Source of the DNA: CAWIVH01 sp963839475
GTDB taxonomy: Bacteria; Acidobacteriota; UBA6911
Direction: 5' to 3'
DNA length: 64,000 nucleotides
NCBI GenBank assembly: GCA_963839475.1
Contig: CAWIVH010000021.1
Location: 620,001-684,000 of the forward strand
A program made the position numbers and the translations under genes. This document shows, one piece after another, positions 55,104 to 63,354 of the stretch (position 1 is its first letter; every line of letters starts with the position of its first letter). Below the pieces are notes generated by a model. The model did not search any database. It saw only the letters and a list, made by a program, of their open reading frames with translations, and was not told the origin of the DNA.

Positions 55104-56396
55104 CTATTTTTTCCAAGGCGGAACAGCAATCGGAGTGATTTCCCCTCCCTTTGATCCCCGATACCATTGCTTCTCAGCCTCGTTGTACCAGTAGGAGTAC
55201 TCCTCAAAATTGTATGATTGACCACGTTCGTTGAAGTAGTTGATGACCAGGGGTGGCAGTCCAAGGACTTGAACCGGTCCAATGACGCTGTCCTTGAAAT
55301 AAGTGTGCGTTCTTGTGCCATTCCCCAACTGGCCATAATAGTTCCAGCCCCATGCCCAGACGGTGCCGTCCTCCTCCAATACCAGGCTATGTTCGCCGCC
55401 CGCAGCAATCGACAACCCTCTGGTCAGTCCGGCCACTTGCGTTGGCGTTGGATTGAAAATGGCGGTGCCATCGCACCCCCACTCCCATACCGTCCCATCG
55501 CTCTTTAATGCCAAGCTGTGCCCGAACGAGAAAAAATGTGCTCCCCCACCCGCCGAAATGGCCGTCACATTCCCGATGCCCTCCACTTTGTGGGCAAACC
55601 AGTCCAGGGACCCGCCTGCGATGCTTGTGGGGATACTTCCTCCGGTCTGCCCGCAGGTGTTGCTTCCCCAGGCCCAAACTGTCCCGTCGCTCTTAAGGGC
55701 AAGCTGGTGGTCGAAGCCGGCGGCGATCGCCACCACATCCGTGAGTTCCTGTATAACCGCAGCGTTGTTGAGAGCTGTCCAGGTCCAAACGGTCCCGTCC
55801 CCCTTCAGTGCTGTGGCTTCATACAGATTGTCTTCGTAGGTATAGACATCGGTATAATACGCGCCCATAGCAACCGCAACGATCCCGGTCAATCCGGGCA
55901 CCTCAACCGGCTTCAGTGCAAGATCAAACTGCCACACCGTTCCATCGGCCTTGAGTGCCAGCCCGTAGTCCTTGCCAGCGTCCACGGCCACGATGTCACT
56001 GAGCCCCGCTATCTGCTGTACCGTTGGAAAGCTGATGGACCAAACAGTCCCGTCGCTCTTGAGCGCGAGATTCAGCTGATCGCCTCCAGCTGTAGCTACG
56101 ACATCGTCAACATCGCCCATCCGCATGGGTTGCAGGCCCACACCCATGCCCCAGGACCAGACTGTTCCGTCCGATGCCACAGCGAGGCTGTGCTCGGTGC
56201 CGGCAGCGAGCGGAACGTTTTTCAGCCCCATCGGGGTACCTTCCAAGCACCGCGTCTCCGCCGCATGAACTGTTCTAGCCGCGGGATCCACTGGCCCGGC
56301 GAACGATGCAGAAGGCAGAGGGAGCAGTCCTGTGCAGATCAGGATTATGACCGCCGGAAGCATTGCGCCGATTTGTCCATTCTTTGGAACTAACAT
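55104..56396 (-). CDS. Secreted RCC1-repeat protein
   Basis: A 430-residue exported protein. ATG 56396 has GGGAGG upstream; the signal peptide is about 1-33 (MLPAVIILICTGLLPLPSASFA). At least six RCC1-type repeats follow, each ending in a variant of 'xHxLALKSDGTVWxWG' (EHSLAVASDGTVWSWG, HQLALKSDGTVWAWG, HSLALKSDGTVWEWG, EHSLVLEEDGTVWAWG), which would form a seven-bladed propeller. Such proteins are frequent in soil bacteria; a surface ligand-binding role is likely but unproven. Confidence 0.9.
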   Translation of the reverse strand: MLVPKNGQIGAMLPAVIILICTGLLPLPSASFAGPVDPAARTVHAAETRCLEGTPMGLKNVPLAAGTEHSLAVASDGTVWSWGMGVGLQPMRMGDVDDVVATAGGDQLNLALKSDGTVWSISFPTVQQIAGLSDIVAVDAGKDYGLALKADGTVWQFDLALKPVEVPGLTGIVAVAMGAYYTDVYTYEDNLYEATALKGDGTVWTWTALNNAAVIQELTDVVAIAAGFDHQLALKSDGTVWAWGSNTCGQTGGSIPTSIAGGSLDWFAHKVEGIGNVTAISAGGGAHFFSFGHSLALKSDGTVWEWGCDGTAIFNPTPTQVAGLTRGLSIAAGGEHSLVLEEDGTVWAWGWNYYGQLGNGTRTHTYFKDSVIGPVQVLGLPPLVINYFNERGQSYNFEEYSYWYNEAEKQWYRGSKGGEITPIAVPPWKK

Positions 56397-56632
56397 GCGG
56401 TACCTCCCGTCCGATTCGAAGCACCTTTAATTGGCCGCCGTCATAACCGGGTGGTGAATTCTATGGCGACAATTGTAGAGATCTATAGCACGGTTGTGGC
56501 GACTCTGCATCCGGAATGCGCATTGATTTTTCCTTACCGTGTAACTCATTCACTGAAAAAAAGTTGCCTGATTGACAAGGGCGCTTTGACCGCTATATGC
56601 TCGGCAGCAAACCGGCAACGAGGCCCAATTCC

Positions 56633-58396
56633 ATGCCAGGTGATCCTTTCTCGCGAAGGTTCGTTTCCTTTGGCGAATTTGAGGCCGATCTGCAATTGGG
56701 TCGCCTCTTCAAACGAGGATTGAAAATCAAACTGCGCGAACAATCGTTCCAGGTCCTGACGTCGCTGCTTGAGAATCCCGGGCAGGTGGTCACACGCGAG
56801 GATCTCAGGCAGCGACTCTGGCCGGGCGATGTTTTCGTCGATTTTGAAAACAGCCTGAACACGGCAGTCGGCCGATTACGGGAGGCACTTGGGGACTCTG
56901 CGGATCATCCGCGCTTCATCGAGACACTGCCGAAGCGTGGTTACCGGTTCCTGGCCGCGGTTTCCGAACGCGTCCTGCCAACGCCGCCGCATGTCAGACT
57001 TGTGGTTTTGCCATTCGTAAACCTGACCGGCGATGCGGCGCAGGAGTATTTTGCCGATGCCATGACCGATGAGATCATCACCGTGCTGGCGACTCTGGCT
57101 CCGGAGCAATTGGCGGTGATTGCCCGCACCACCGCCATGCATTACAAAGACGGCAAAAAAAACAATATTGCCGGAATCGGCCGCGAGTTGGGAGTGGCCT
57201 ACGTGGTGGAGGGGGCGGTTCATCACACGGAAAAAGAGGTCTCGGTTACCGCCAAGCTCATTCAGACATGCGATCAGGAGCAACTGTTTGCCAGGAGATA
57301 CGCGGCAGACCTGCGGGATATTTTTCAGCTGCAGCTTTCCATAGCACACGACATCGCGGCACATATCCCATCCGTCGAGGGCAGGATCAGAGGGCAGCAG
57401 GCTGCCCGGAAACCAACAGGGGATCTCGCAGCCTGGAAGGAGTACATCCAGGGCCGCTACGAGATGTGGAAGTGGACGCCGGAGGGCGTAGAGAAAGCCA
57501 GGCAGCATTTTGAGGCCGCCCTCGCCCGCGATCCCCGGTTTGCGCTGGCCTGCGACGGCTTGGCTAACCTTTACGGGTATCTGGGTTATTGGGGATTCTT
57601 GCCGCCAGATGAAATGGAACCGCTGAGGAGATTCTATGGCTTGCGCGCCTTCGAGCTCGATCCCACCTTGGCCGAACCTCGCACCCACGTCGCTTATCGT
57701 CCCGAGAAATGCCATCACGAAGACGCTTATTCCTACAACTGGCTCGAAGCCGAGAGGGAAATGGCGCAGGCTCGGGACCTGAACCCGAATTCACCCCTGA
57801 TTCGAGTGCGGCATGCTGCAGTGCTGCTGACGATTGGGCTCCTCGAACAGGCTGAGGAGGAGCTGGAATGTGCGCTCGAACTCGACCCGCTCTCTTTGGA
57901 GGTCCGCTTCTGGCTGGTGCTGGTGCTCTTCTTGGGACGTCGATACGAGCGAGGACTTGTGCGGGCGCGGGAGTTCCTCGAGCTGGAGCCAGCGCACCAC
58001 ATTGGGCATTTCCTGCACGGTTTGGTTTACCTGGGGATGGAGAGATATGAGGAGAGCGTGACTGCCCTCCGCCGCGCCGCAGAGCTATCCAACGAATTTC
58101 CTTTCATGTTGGGATGGTTGGGAATGGCACTGGGATTTGGAGGCCACACCGTCGAAGCCAGGATGGTTCTGGAACGTCTTCGCGCGATCGCCTGTAAACG
58201 ATTTGTTCTGCCGACGAGTTTTGCCTGGATCCACCTTGGGCTGCGCGAGATCGACGAAGCTTTCGCTTGGATGGACCGAGCCGTCTACCGGAACGATGAA
58301 TGGGTGCACGCTGCCAAGACATGGCCCTTCCTGGATCCACTTCGAGCCGATCCCCGATTCAATGCGCTCCTGCGGAAGATAAACGTCGAACCCTGA
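56633..58396 (+). CDS. OmpR-type winged-helix / TolB-like / TPR regulator
   Basis: About 587 residues from ATG 56633 (GAGG 9 nt upstream); an earlier ATG at 56597 is possible. A winged helix (about 1-95: FEADLQLGRLFKRGLKIKLREQSFQVL, TREDLRQRLWPGDVFVDFENSLNTAVGRLREALGD, RFIETLPKRGYRFLAAV), a FlgO/TolB-N-like module (LVVLPFVNLTGDAAQEYFADAMTDEIITVLATL), and a TPR solenoid from about 255 on. The domain order is the same as at 24068. Probably a transcription regulator; no target operon is evident. Confidence 0.87.
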   Translation: MPGDPFSRRFVSFGEFEADLQLGRLFKRGLKIKLREQSFQVLTSLLENPGQVVTREDLRQRLWPGDVFVDFENSLNTAVGRLREALGDSADHPRFIETLPKRGYRFLAAVSERVLPTPPHVRLVVLPFVNLTGDAAQEYFADAMTDEIITVLATLAPEQLAVIARTTAMHYKDGKKNNIAGIGRELGVAYVVEGAVHHTEKEVSVTAKLIQTCDQEQLFARRYAADLRDIFQLQLSIAHDIAAHIPSVEGRIRGQQAARKPTGDLAAWKEYIQGRYEMWKWTPEGVEKARQHFEAALARDPRFALACDGLANLYGYLGYWGFLPPDEMEPLRRFYGLRAFELDPTLAEPRTHVAYRPEKCHHEDAYSYNWLEAEREMAQARDLNPNSPLIRVRHAAVLLTIGLLEQAEEELECALELDPLSLEVRFWLVLVLFLGRRYERGLVRAREFLELEPAHHIGHFLHGLVYLGMERYEESVTALRRAAELSNEFPFMLGWLGMALGFGGHTVEARMVLERLRAIACKRFVLPTSFAWIHLGLREIDEAFAWMDRAVYRNDEWVHAAKTWPFLDPLRADPRFNALLRKINVEP

Positions 58397-58594
58397 TCAG
58401 GTCTACCACGATCAAGATCTGGTGCTTCAGATGAAGCGCACCACCTCTCGGGCGGGTCACCGCAGCCGGATCTGGAGCTGCAAAACGCCGCCACTCGGCC
58501 GCAAACCAGTCGTACTTTTGTATCCCGTTTGATGTCAGACTGTGCGTAACTGATTTCGCGGTGCTTGTGAGAATAGCAGGGGTCAGGTTGCCGG

Positions 58595-58760
58595 CGATCT
58601 GGGAGATCGACAAGCAATCCCCAGAATGCTGCTCTTCCCAGCGCGGAAGATTTCCATGAAGGACTTCGTGGGGGTCAAATGAATGGGCATCCTCAAAACT
58701 CAATGGAGGGGATCAATTCTGCTGCTGCAGCATACCAACGTCCTGCGGGGCCGGATTCGA
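58595..58760 (+). repeat. Dispersed hairpin repeat, long copy
   Basis: Second long copy of the repeat at 50478-50643. The first hairpin is intact (CGATCT-GGG-AGATCG); in the second, TTCCGCG has become TTCCATG. The shared tail includes TCAATTCTGCTGCTGCAGC and CATACCAACGTCCTGCGG. It lies between the winged-helix/TPR gene and the frameshifted kinase. Confidence 0.8.
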
Positions 58761-58834
58761 TTTTTGCAGCTCAGCCGATCTCGATTTCACGTTGCAGCTT
58801 ATTGAGGATGAGCAAACCCGCGTCTACATCGCTT

Positions 58835-59623
58835 TCAGACTGCATTGCTTGGAACTGTGCCGATGGCTGTGCTGGATGCACTTTGCATGGTTGAGAGCGC
58901 CTGTTCAAGATCCCTCAAAAACTCCGACGCCGATTGAGGACGTACGGTCCGGTCCGCCGTCAGCGAACGGTCAAAGAACTCACGCCATGAAGACGGCAGA
59001 TCCTTCAGGTGCTCGCTCAAAGGAGTGTATTTGCCGGCCAGCACCGACTGCCTCCAGGTGACCCTGTCGTCCACCGGAAATGGAAGCGCGCCCGTCAGGG
59101 TTTCATAAGCGGTGACGGCGAGCGCCCACACGTCCCAGGATACGTCAGCTTTTTCGCCCAGCAATTGCTCGGGCGACAGGTAACCCGGCGTGCCCACAAG
59201 CACGCCGGATTCCGTCACGGCATAGTCCTGCCATCCCTGCACAGCCTCGGATGAGTCGATAAACTTGGCCACGCCGAAATCCAGCACTTTAACAGTCTCG
59301 GCTTCGGTGTCGCCTTTTCGAACCAGGAAAATATTCTCCGGCTTCAGGTCGCGGTGGATCAACTGATGGCGGTGCGCCGCGTCGACGGCGCGGCATAACG
59401 GGCGGAAGATTTCGGCCATGCGCGCCGCAGGTAGGCGCCCGCTCAGATTTGAGCTGTTCGCGTAAAGTGGCGCCGTCAAGCAGCTCCATGACAAGGAAAG
59501 CGCGCCTTCCTGCCTCCACGCCATAATCATATACGGTGACGACATTTGGATGGTCAAAAGCCGCACCTGCACGAGCTTCGCGCTCGAAGCGCCGCGCAGC
59601 CGCGGCGCTGTAAACAAAATCAT
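58835..59623 (-). CDS. Multidomain kinase, C-terminal fragment (kinase catalytic part)
   Basis: Last piece of the frameshifted kinase at 59289-62000. True homology begins at about NLSGRLPAARMAEIFRPLCRAVDAAHRHQLIHRDLKPENIFLV, followed by VLDFGVAKF, GTPGYLSPEQLLGEKADVSWDVWALAVTAYETLTG and RPQSASEFLRDLEQAL, i.e. the C-lobe of a Ser/Thr kinase with HRDLKPEN and DFG intact. The frame before this is noise. The break lies near 59431-59442; one base would join it to the N-lobe at REQLKSER. Confidence 0.85.
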   Translation of the reverse strand: MILFTAPRLRGASSAKLVQVRLLTIQMSSPYMIMAWRQEGALSLSWSCLTAPLYANSSNLSGRLPAARMAEIFRPLCRAVDAAHRHQLIHRDLKPENIFLVRKGDTEAETVKVLDFGVAKFIDSSEAVQGWQDYAVTESGVLVGTPGYLSPEQLLGEKADVSWDVWALAVTAYETLTGALPFPVDDRVTWRQSVLAGKYTPLSEHLKDLPSSWREFFDRSLTADRTVRPQSASEFLRDLEQALSTMQSASSTAIGTVPSNAV

Positions 59624-62000
59624 CGCGGATCACTTTGACAGCCACTCGACGCCCGAGGGCTTTATCTTTGGCTTCGTACACCGTCCCCATGCCCCCGCGC
59701 CCCCGGCGCCGCTCCAGATAGTAACGGCCTGCCAATGTCCGCGACAAGGGCACCGGAGTCAAAGCAGCGCCATCGAGTGCGCACCGGCCCAATCCTGAAT
59801 CAGAACACGTGCCGCACTGCGGACACTCGTCAAAAGTGCCCGAAGAGTACCGTGCCGCCAGTGCCTCCCGCTCGAAGGGCAGCGCGAGGCTTGATGCAAT
59901 CGCCTCGAGCAATTTCTGATCTTCGAGAGTGTAAGGTTCTTCTGAGCGCTTTGCACCGAGGGCAATCAGCGCCTCTTTCTGCTCGGGCGAGATCGCGATC
60001 GGCACCAATAGATCGATGCGGGCCTGGCGGACAAATTTTATCTCGTCATCCGGCAACTGCCTCTGAAGCCAGTTCGATTCTCCCAGCGACACTTCCAGAG
60101 GACCTCCGAGAACGCGCATGACATGAATCAGGTTGGTATCGGCAAGGATGGCGGGGGGGGCCTTGTCTGAGGGGCATGAGGTACTGCTCTGGAAAGTTGT
60201 TTCATCCGATTCCCTCTGCATGATGGCCACAAACTCGGGGTGCAGCGCTGCCTCGATTTGGGCAAGGATGCCAGGAGCGGTGAGCGCAAAACTGCGAGCC
60301 TGGCCGGCCTCGGCGGCAACGGCGCGGAGCAGGCGCCGGGCATCGTAGTGCTCGCGGAAGAACCGCCGGTCAATCGCCTCCCCCCAGCGGCGGCGTTGCG
60401 AGTGTGCCGCCACCACTGCAGCTCCCAAGCCTGCGTACACCCAACCACGCGCTTCTAGAATGCCGACGAGAGGCTGGTCGCCATGCACCAGTAAGTCCGC
60501 CACCAAAATGACCCCCAGGACCGGCACCAGCGAGAGCATCGCGCCCCGTGCGGCGGCGTATTGCACGCCCTGGCGAATGATGAAACGGATGTCGAATAGG
60601 CGATGCCGCAGTATCGAGTAGGCGAAAGAAACAGGAAACAAAACGAATATCACAGCCAGCAAAAAACCGGATACCCCTGATGCTAGCCAGCTCCAGAGCC
60701 CGGACAGCGGTGCAGCTCTCCAGATCAGTAGCCTGAACGTACCCGGAAGAATCCCCGCTGCCCCGCCGATGAACAAAACCCGCAGCCGGCGCCTCTCGTT
60801 GAGGTCGGTGAGCCGAAAGTAAGTGATGGCTAGCGCCGCAAGCGAGGCCAGACCGTAAAGCCCAAAGAGCCTGATGCCGGCCAACCGTATCTCAGCAGGC
60901 AGGATGTTTTCGTAGGCCTGCAGCGGGAAATAGACCATGAGGAAGGTGTCATGGAGGAATGCCGGCACAAAACAGAGTGCCGGCAGCCAAATAATCGCCC
61001 ACGGCCAGCGTGCCCGAAACAACGCGCGCGGAAACAGCGAAAAAAAGGTCAGCAGAGCTGGACCGACGAGGTAGGAAAAGACGGTTGGCACCCACAACAG
61101 ATAGCCCAGGACAGAAGGCAGGCTCCTCCAAATCACAGCATAGCCTGGAGGCAGATCAGCCCAATAGTTAAAGCACGACAACGTGGCCAGGGCTAGTGCT
61201 CCCATCCGCGCCAGGGAGTGGTGCGGACGGCTGAATCCGATGAAAAAGGATGTGGTGAGCAGAAGGAGTCCATTGATCTGCCACAAGATGAGTATTTGTG
61301 TCTCAGAGATCCTGGCGCGCTCCATGAAATATGCGACCTGCACGCGTCGCCCCTCGCGCTCGACGTCGATGCGGTATGTCTGGCCCGTCTTTAGATTCGA
61401 ATTGATCACCCTACGGTCGGTAGGACGTCGTATGGACTGACCATCCAGGGCAATCAGAACGTCCCCGGGATTCAACGCTGCCCTCTCGGCCGCAGAATCC
61501 TGGGGCACAGCCGAGATGACTGGATGGTCTCCTTCCCAACGTGATCTGAAGTCAAATCCCTGGGGTCCTAAAACAATGCAGTAGGTCCGCAATAAGCAAT
61601 CGGCCAGGAACAGGGCGGCAAGGAAGTACATCCACCACGGAGCATGACCAAGGACCTTTCGCACCGCCGTAAGCGAAGCACTTGTCTTGGATACCTCGCC
61701 AATTTCCCCTCTGGCCGGCAGATCCGGGCTATGAGATAGGCTCTGTTGTGACCTATGCATCGATGAGGCTGGGGAGGTCAACAAGCGGGAAGCTATTTCC
61801 AGAGCCGGGATATCAAGAAGCGCTCCATCTTGTTCAATGGAGGCCAATAACGATTCCACTTCTCTGCGCAAATCTGCGTCGCCCTGACAGGCTGAGTCCA
61901 GGAATTCAGTCCGTTCGGCCCGTGGTTTCGAAAGAGCCTGGTGATATAGCTCTTCTCCACGCCTACGGTTTGTGCCACCTTTATCAAGGTCTGAGTTCAT
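59289..62000 (-). CDS. Multidomain kinase, main fragment: PDZ, membrane, GAF-like, zinc ribbon, kinase N-lobe
   Basis: About 860 genuine residues before the frame break. Order: helical region usual in acidobacterial kinases (1-60); hydrophobic anchor (WMYFLAALFLADCLL, about 121-136); PDZ-like domain (about 150-220, AVPQDSAAERAALNPGDVLIALDGQSI); seven or eight membrane helices (about 235-520); GAF-like domain (about 555-740); zinc ribbon DECPQCGTCSDSGLGRCALDG; kinase N-lobe with RGRGGMGTVYEAKDKALGRRVAVKVI. After LREQLKSER it goes out of frame. Placing the kinase at the C-terminus, behind a PDZ and membrane domain, is unusual. An ECF sigma factor lies 41 nt upstream on the same strand. Confidence 0.85.
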   Translation of the reverse strand: MNSDLDKGGTNRRRGEELYHQALSKPRAERTEFLDSACQGDADLRREVESLLASIEQDGALLDIPALEIASRLLTSPASSMHRSQQSLSHSPDLPARGEIGEVSKTSASLTAVRKVLGHAPWWMYFLAALFLADCLLRTYCIVLGPQGFDFRSRWEGDHPVISAVPQDSAAERAALNPGDVLIALDGQSIRRPTDRRVINSNLKTGQTYRIDVEREGRRVQVAYFMERARISETQILILWQINGLLLLTTSFFIGFSRPHHSLARMGALALATLSCFNYWADLPPGYAVIWRSLPSVLGYLLWVPTVFSYLVGPALLTFFSLFPRALFRARWPWAIIWLPALCFVPAFLHDTFLMVYFPLQAYENILPAEIRLAGIRLFGLYGLASLAALAITYFRLTDLNERRRLRVLFIGGAAGILPGTFRLLIWRAAPLSGLWSWLASGVSGFLLAVIFVLFPVSFAYSILRHRLFDIRFIIRQGVQYAAARGAMLSLVPVLGVILVADLLVHGDQPLVGILEARGWVYAGLGAAVVAAHSQRRRWGEAIDRRFFREHYDARRLLRAVAAEAGQARSFALTAPGILAQIEAALHPEFVAIMQRESDETTFQSSTSCPSDKAPPAILADTNLIHVMRVLGGPLEVSLGESNWLQRQLPDDEIKFVRQARIDLLVPIAISPEQKEALIALGAKRSEEPYTLEDQKLLEAIASSLALPFEREALAARYSSGTFDECPQCGTCSDSGLGRCALDGAALTPVPLSRTLAGRYYLERRRGRGGMGTVYEAKDKALGRRVAVKVIRDDFVYSAAAARRFEREARAGAAFDHPNVVTVYDYGVEAGRRAFLVMELLDGATLREQLKSERAPTCGAHGRNLPPVMPRRRRGAPPSVDPPRPEAGEYFPGSKRRHRSRDC

Positions 62001-62041
62001 GGATCACCGACATCAGAGCAGCGCAAACAGGACGTCCCCGG

Positions 62042-62611
62042 CTACTTCCTCCGTAATTCCCGGCACAGCCAGGCTTTGGCATAACTCCAATCCAGCACCA
62101 CGGTGTTTCGCGATACCTTTAACACTTCGGCTATTTCTTCCTCGGTGAGCCCGCCAAAGAAACGCAATTCCACAACCTGGCTCTTCCGCTTGTCAAAGGA
62201 AGCGAGGGCATCCATGGCGTCATTTAAGGCGACCAAGTCGATGTCCTTCCCATTCATAAGACGTTGAGCCGCATGCAAAGAGACCTGCCTTGCTTCTCCT
62301 CCCCTTTTGTGACTGCGGCGCGAACGGGCAAAATCGACCAGGATCTGCCGCATTACTTGCGCGGAGATGGCAAAAAAATGCGCGCGATTCCGCCAGTGCT
62401 TTTGCCTGGAATCAATCAGCCGAATGTACGCTTCATTGACCAGGGCAGTCGTCTGCAAGACGTGGTCCTTCCTTTCGAGGTTCATGTGACGGTGAGCGAT
62501 CCGGTGCAGTTCGGCATAAACCGCCGGGACCAGTTTCTCTAAGGCTGATTGGTCGCCGTCGCTCCATGCCTGAAGCCATGCAGTAACGTCCTGCTGCGCA
62601 AAGGCTGCCAT
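62042..62611 (-). CDS. ECF-type RNA polymerase sigma factor
   Basis: A 189-residue sigma factor: sigma2 region (LVPAVYAELHRIAHRHMNLERKDHVLQTTALVNEAYIRLID, HFFAISAQVMRQILVDFARSRRSHKRGG) and sigma4 region (ELRFFGGLTEEEIAEVLKVSRNTVVLDWSYAKAWLCREL). The wording matches the TIGR02999-type sigma factors of Acidobacteria and Planctomycetes, which are usually encoded next to a Ser/Thr kinase that is thought to control them. That is the arrangement here (kinase gene start at 62000). There is no anti-sigma gene. Confidence 0.93.
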   Translation of the reverse strand: MAAFAQQDVTAWLQAWSDGDQSALEKLVPAVYAELHRIAHRHMNLERKDHVLQTTALVNEAYIRLIDSRQKHWRNRAHFFAISAQVMRQILVDFARSRRSHKRGGEARQVSLHAAQRLMNGKDIDLVALNDAMDALASFDKRKSQVVELRFFGGLTEEEIAEVLKVSRNTVVLDWSYAKAWLCRELRRK

Positions 62612-62853
62612 AGCTGACTGGTCCCGTCTGAGTTACGGGTGAGAAGCAGAAAATCAATTATAACATTTTGAGAGAATTCCGATTTTTTTAACTGATGAAC
62701 GATGGAAAGGGACAGCCATTGTGCATTTTGCCGGCGATTTCCGCTTTTATTAGTGGAGGCACACAACTGTGAATCGTAACTGATCTTCCTTCACTTGCCG
62801 GATCAAGAGGGGAAGTCCTGTCAATAAAACTTTAGAGAAGGAGGAAAGAGATT

Positions 62854-63354
62854 ATGATCAAAGAGAACAATCGCATTTTCGGAATATGTGCTTTTAGTGT
62901 CCTGCTCACTCTGGTCTTCGCCGGCACTGCGGCGGCTCAGTCCGAGGAGTCCTCGCAAGGTGTCCGCGCATGCTCGGTCGAGACAATAGCCGGGTCCTGG
63001 ATGTACGCCACTGATCTAATGGAGTTTATAAATCCGTATACTCTTGAACTTGTTCAGAAAGGCACCTCGCTGGGAAGGATGATCATCGACTCAGGGGGCA
63101 ACCTGACGGGATCATACAATACTACCCTCTATCGAGCTTGGAAAGATCCCATCATAAGGCATATCCCGAACTGGGTGGGGACAGTGACTGTCAATTCCGA
63201 TTGTACTGGCACGTTGTCCTTCGGTTCTCGTGTGGATAATCTGGTGATTTCGAGCGATGGGAGTGAGTTTTGGGGAATGGTACAGACCGCCGGTCCCGGC
63301 GCTCTGATTTCCTATAGGGCTAAAAGAACTGGACCCGGGCAGTCACTTCCCTAG
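62854..63354 (+). CDS. Small secreted protein of unknown function
   Basis: A 166-residue exported protein. ATG 62854 follows AAGGAGG. The signal peptide is FGICAFSVLLTLVFAGTAAA with cleavage after AQ. The mature domain (CSVETIAGSWMYATDLMEF, TVTVNSDCTGTLSFGSRVD, ALISYRAKRTG) is beta-rich with two Cys, in the style of small lipocalin-like or 'avidin-like' barrels, but I cannot assign a family. It is divergent from the sigma factor gene and may be among its targets. Confidence 0.75.
   Translation: MIKENNRIFGICAFSVLLTLVFAGTAAAQSEESSQGVRACSVETIAGSWMYATDLMEFINPYTLELVQKGTSLGRMIIDSGGNLTGSYNTTLYRAWKDPIIRHIPNWVGTVTVNSDCTGTLSFGSRVDNLVISSDGSEFWGMVQTAGPGALISYRAKRTGPGQSLP

Noticed and set aside
55518..56393. 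291-codon plus-strand frame
   Set aside because: Exact antisense of the RCC1 repeats; repeat-rich GC sequence leaves the opposite frame open.
56876..57718. 280-codon minus-strand frame
   Set aside because: Antisense to the winged-helix/TolB/TPR regulator, which has clear domain homology.
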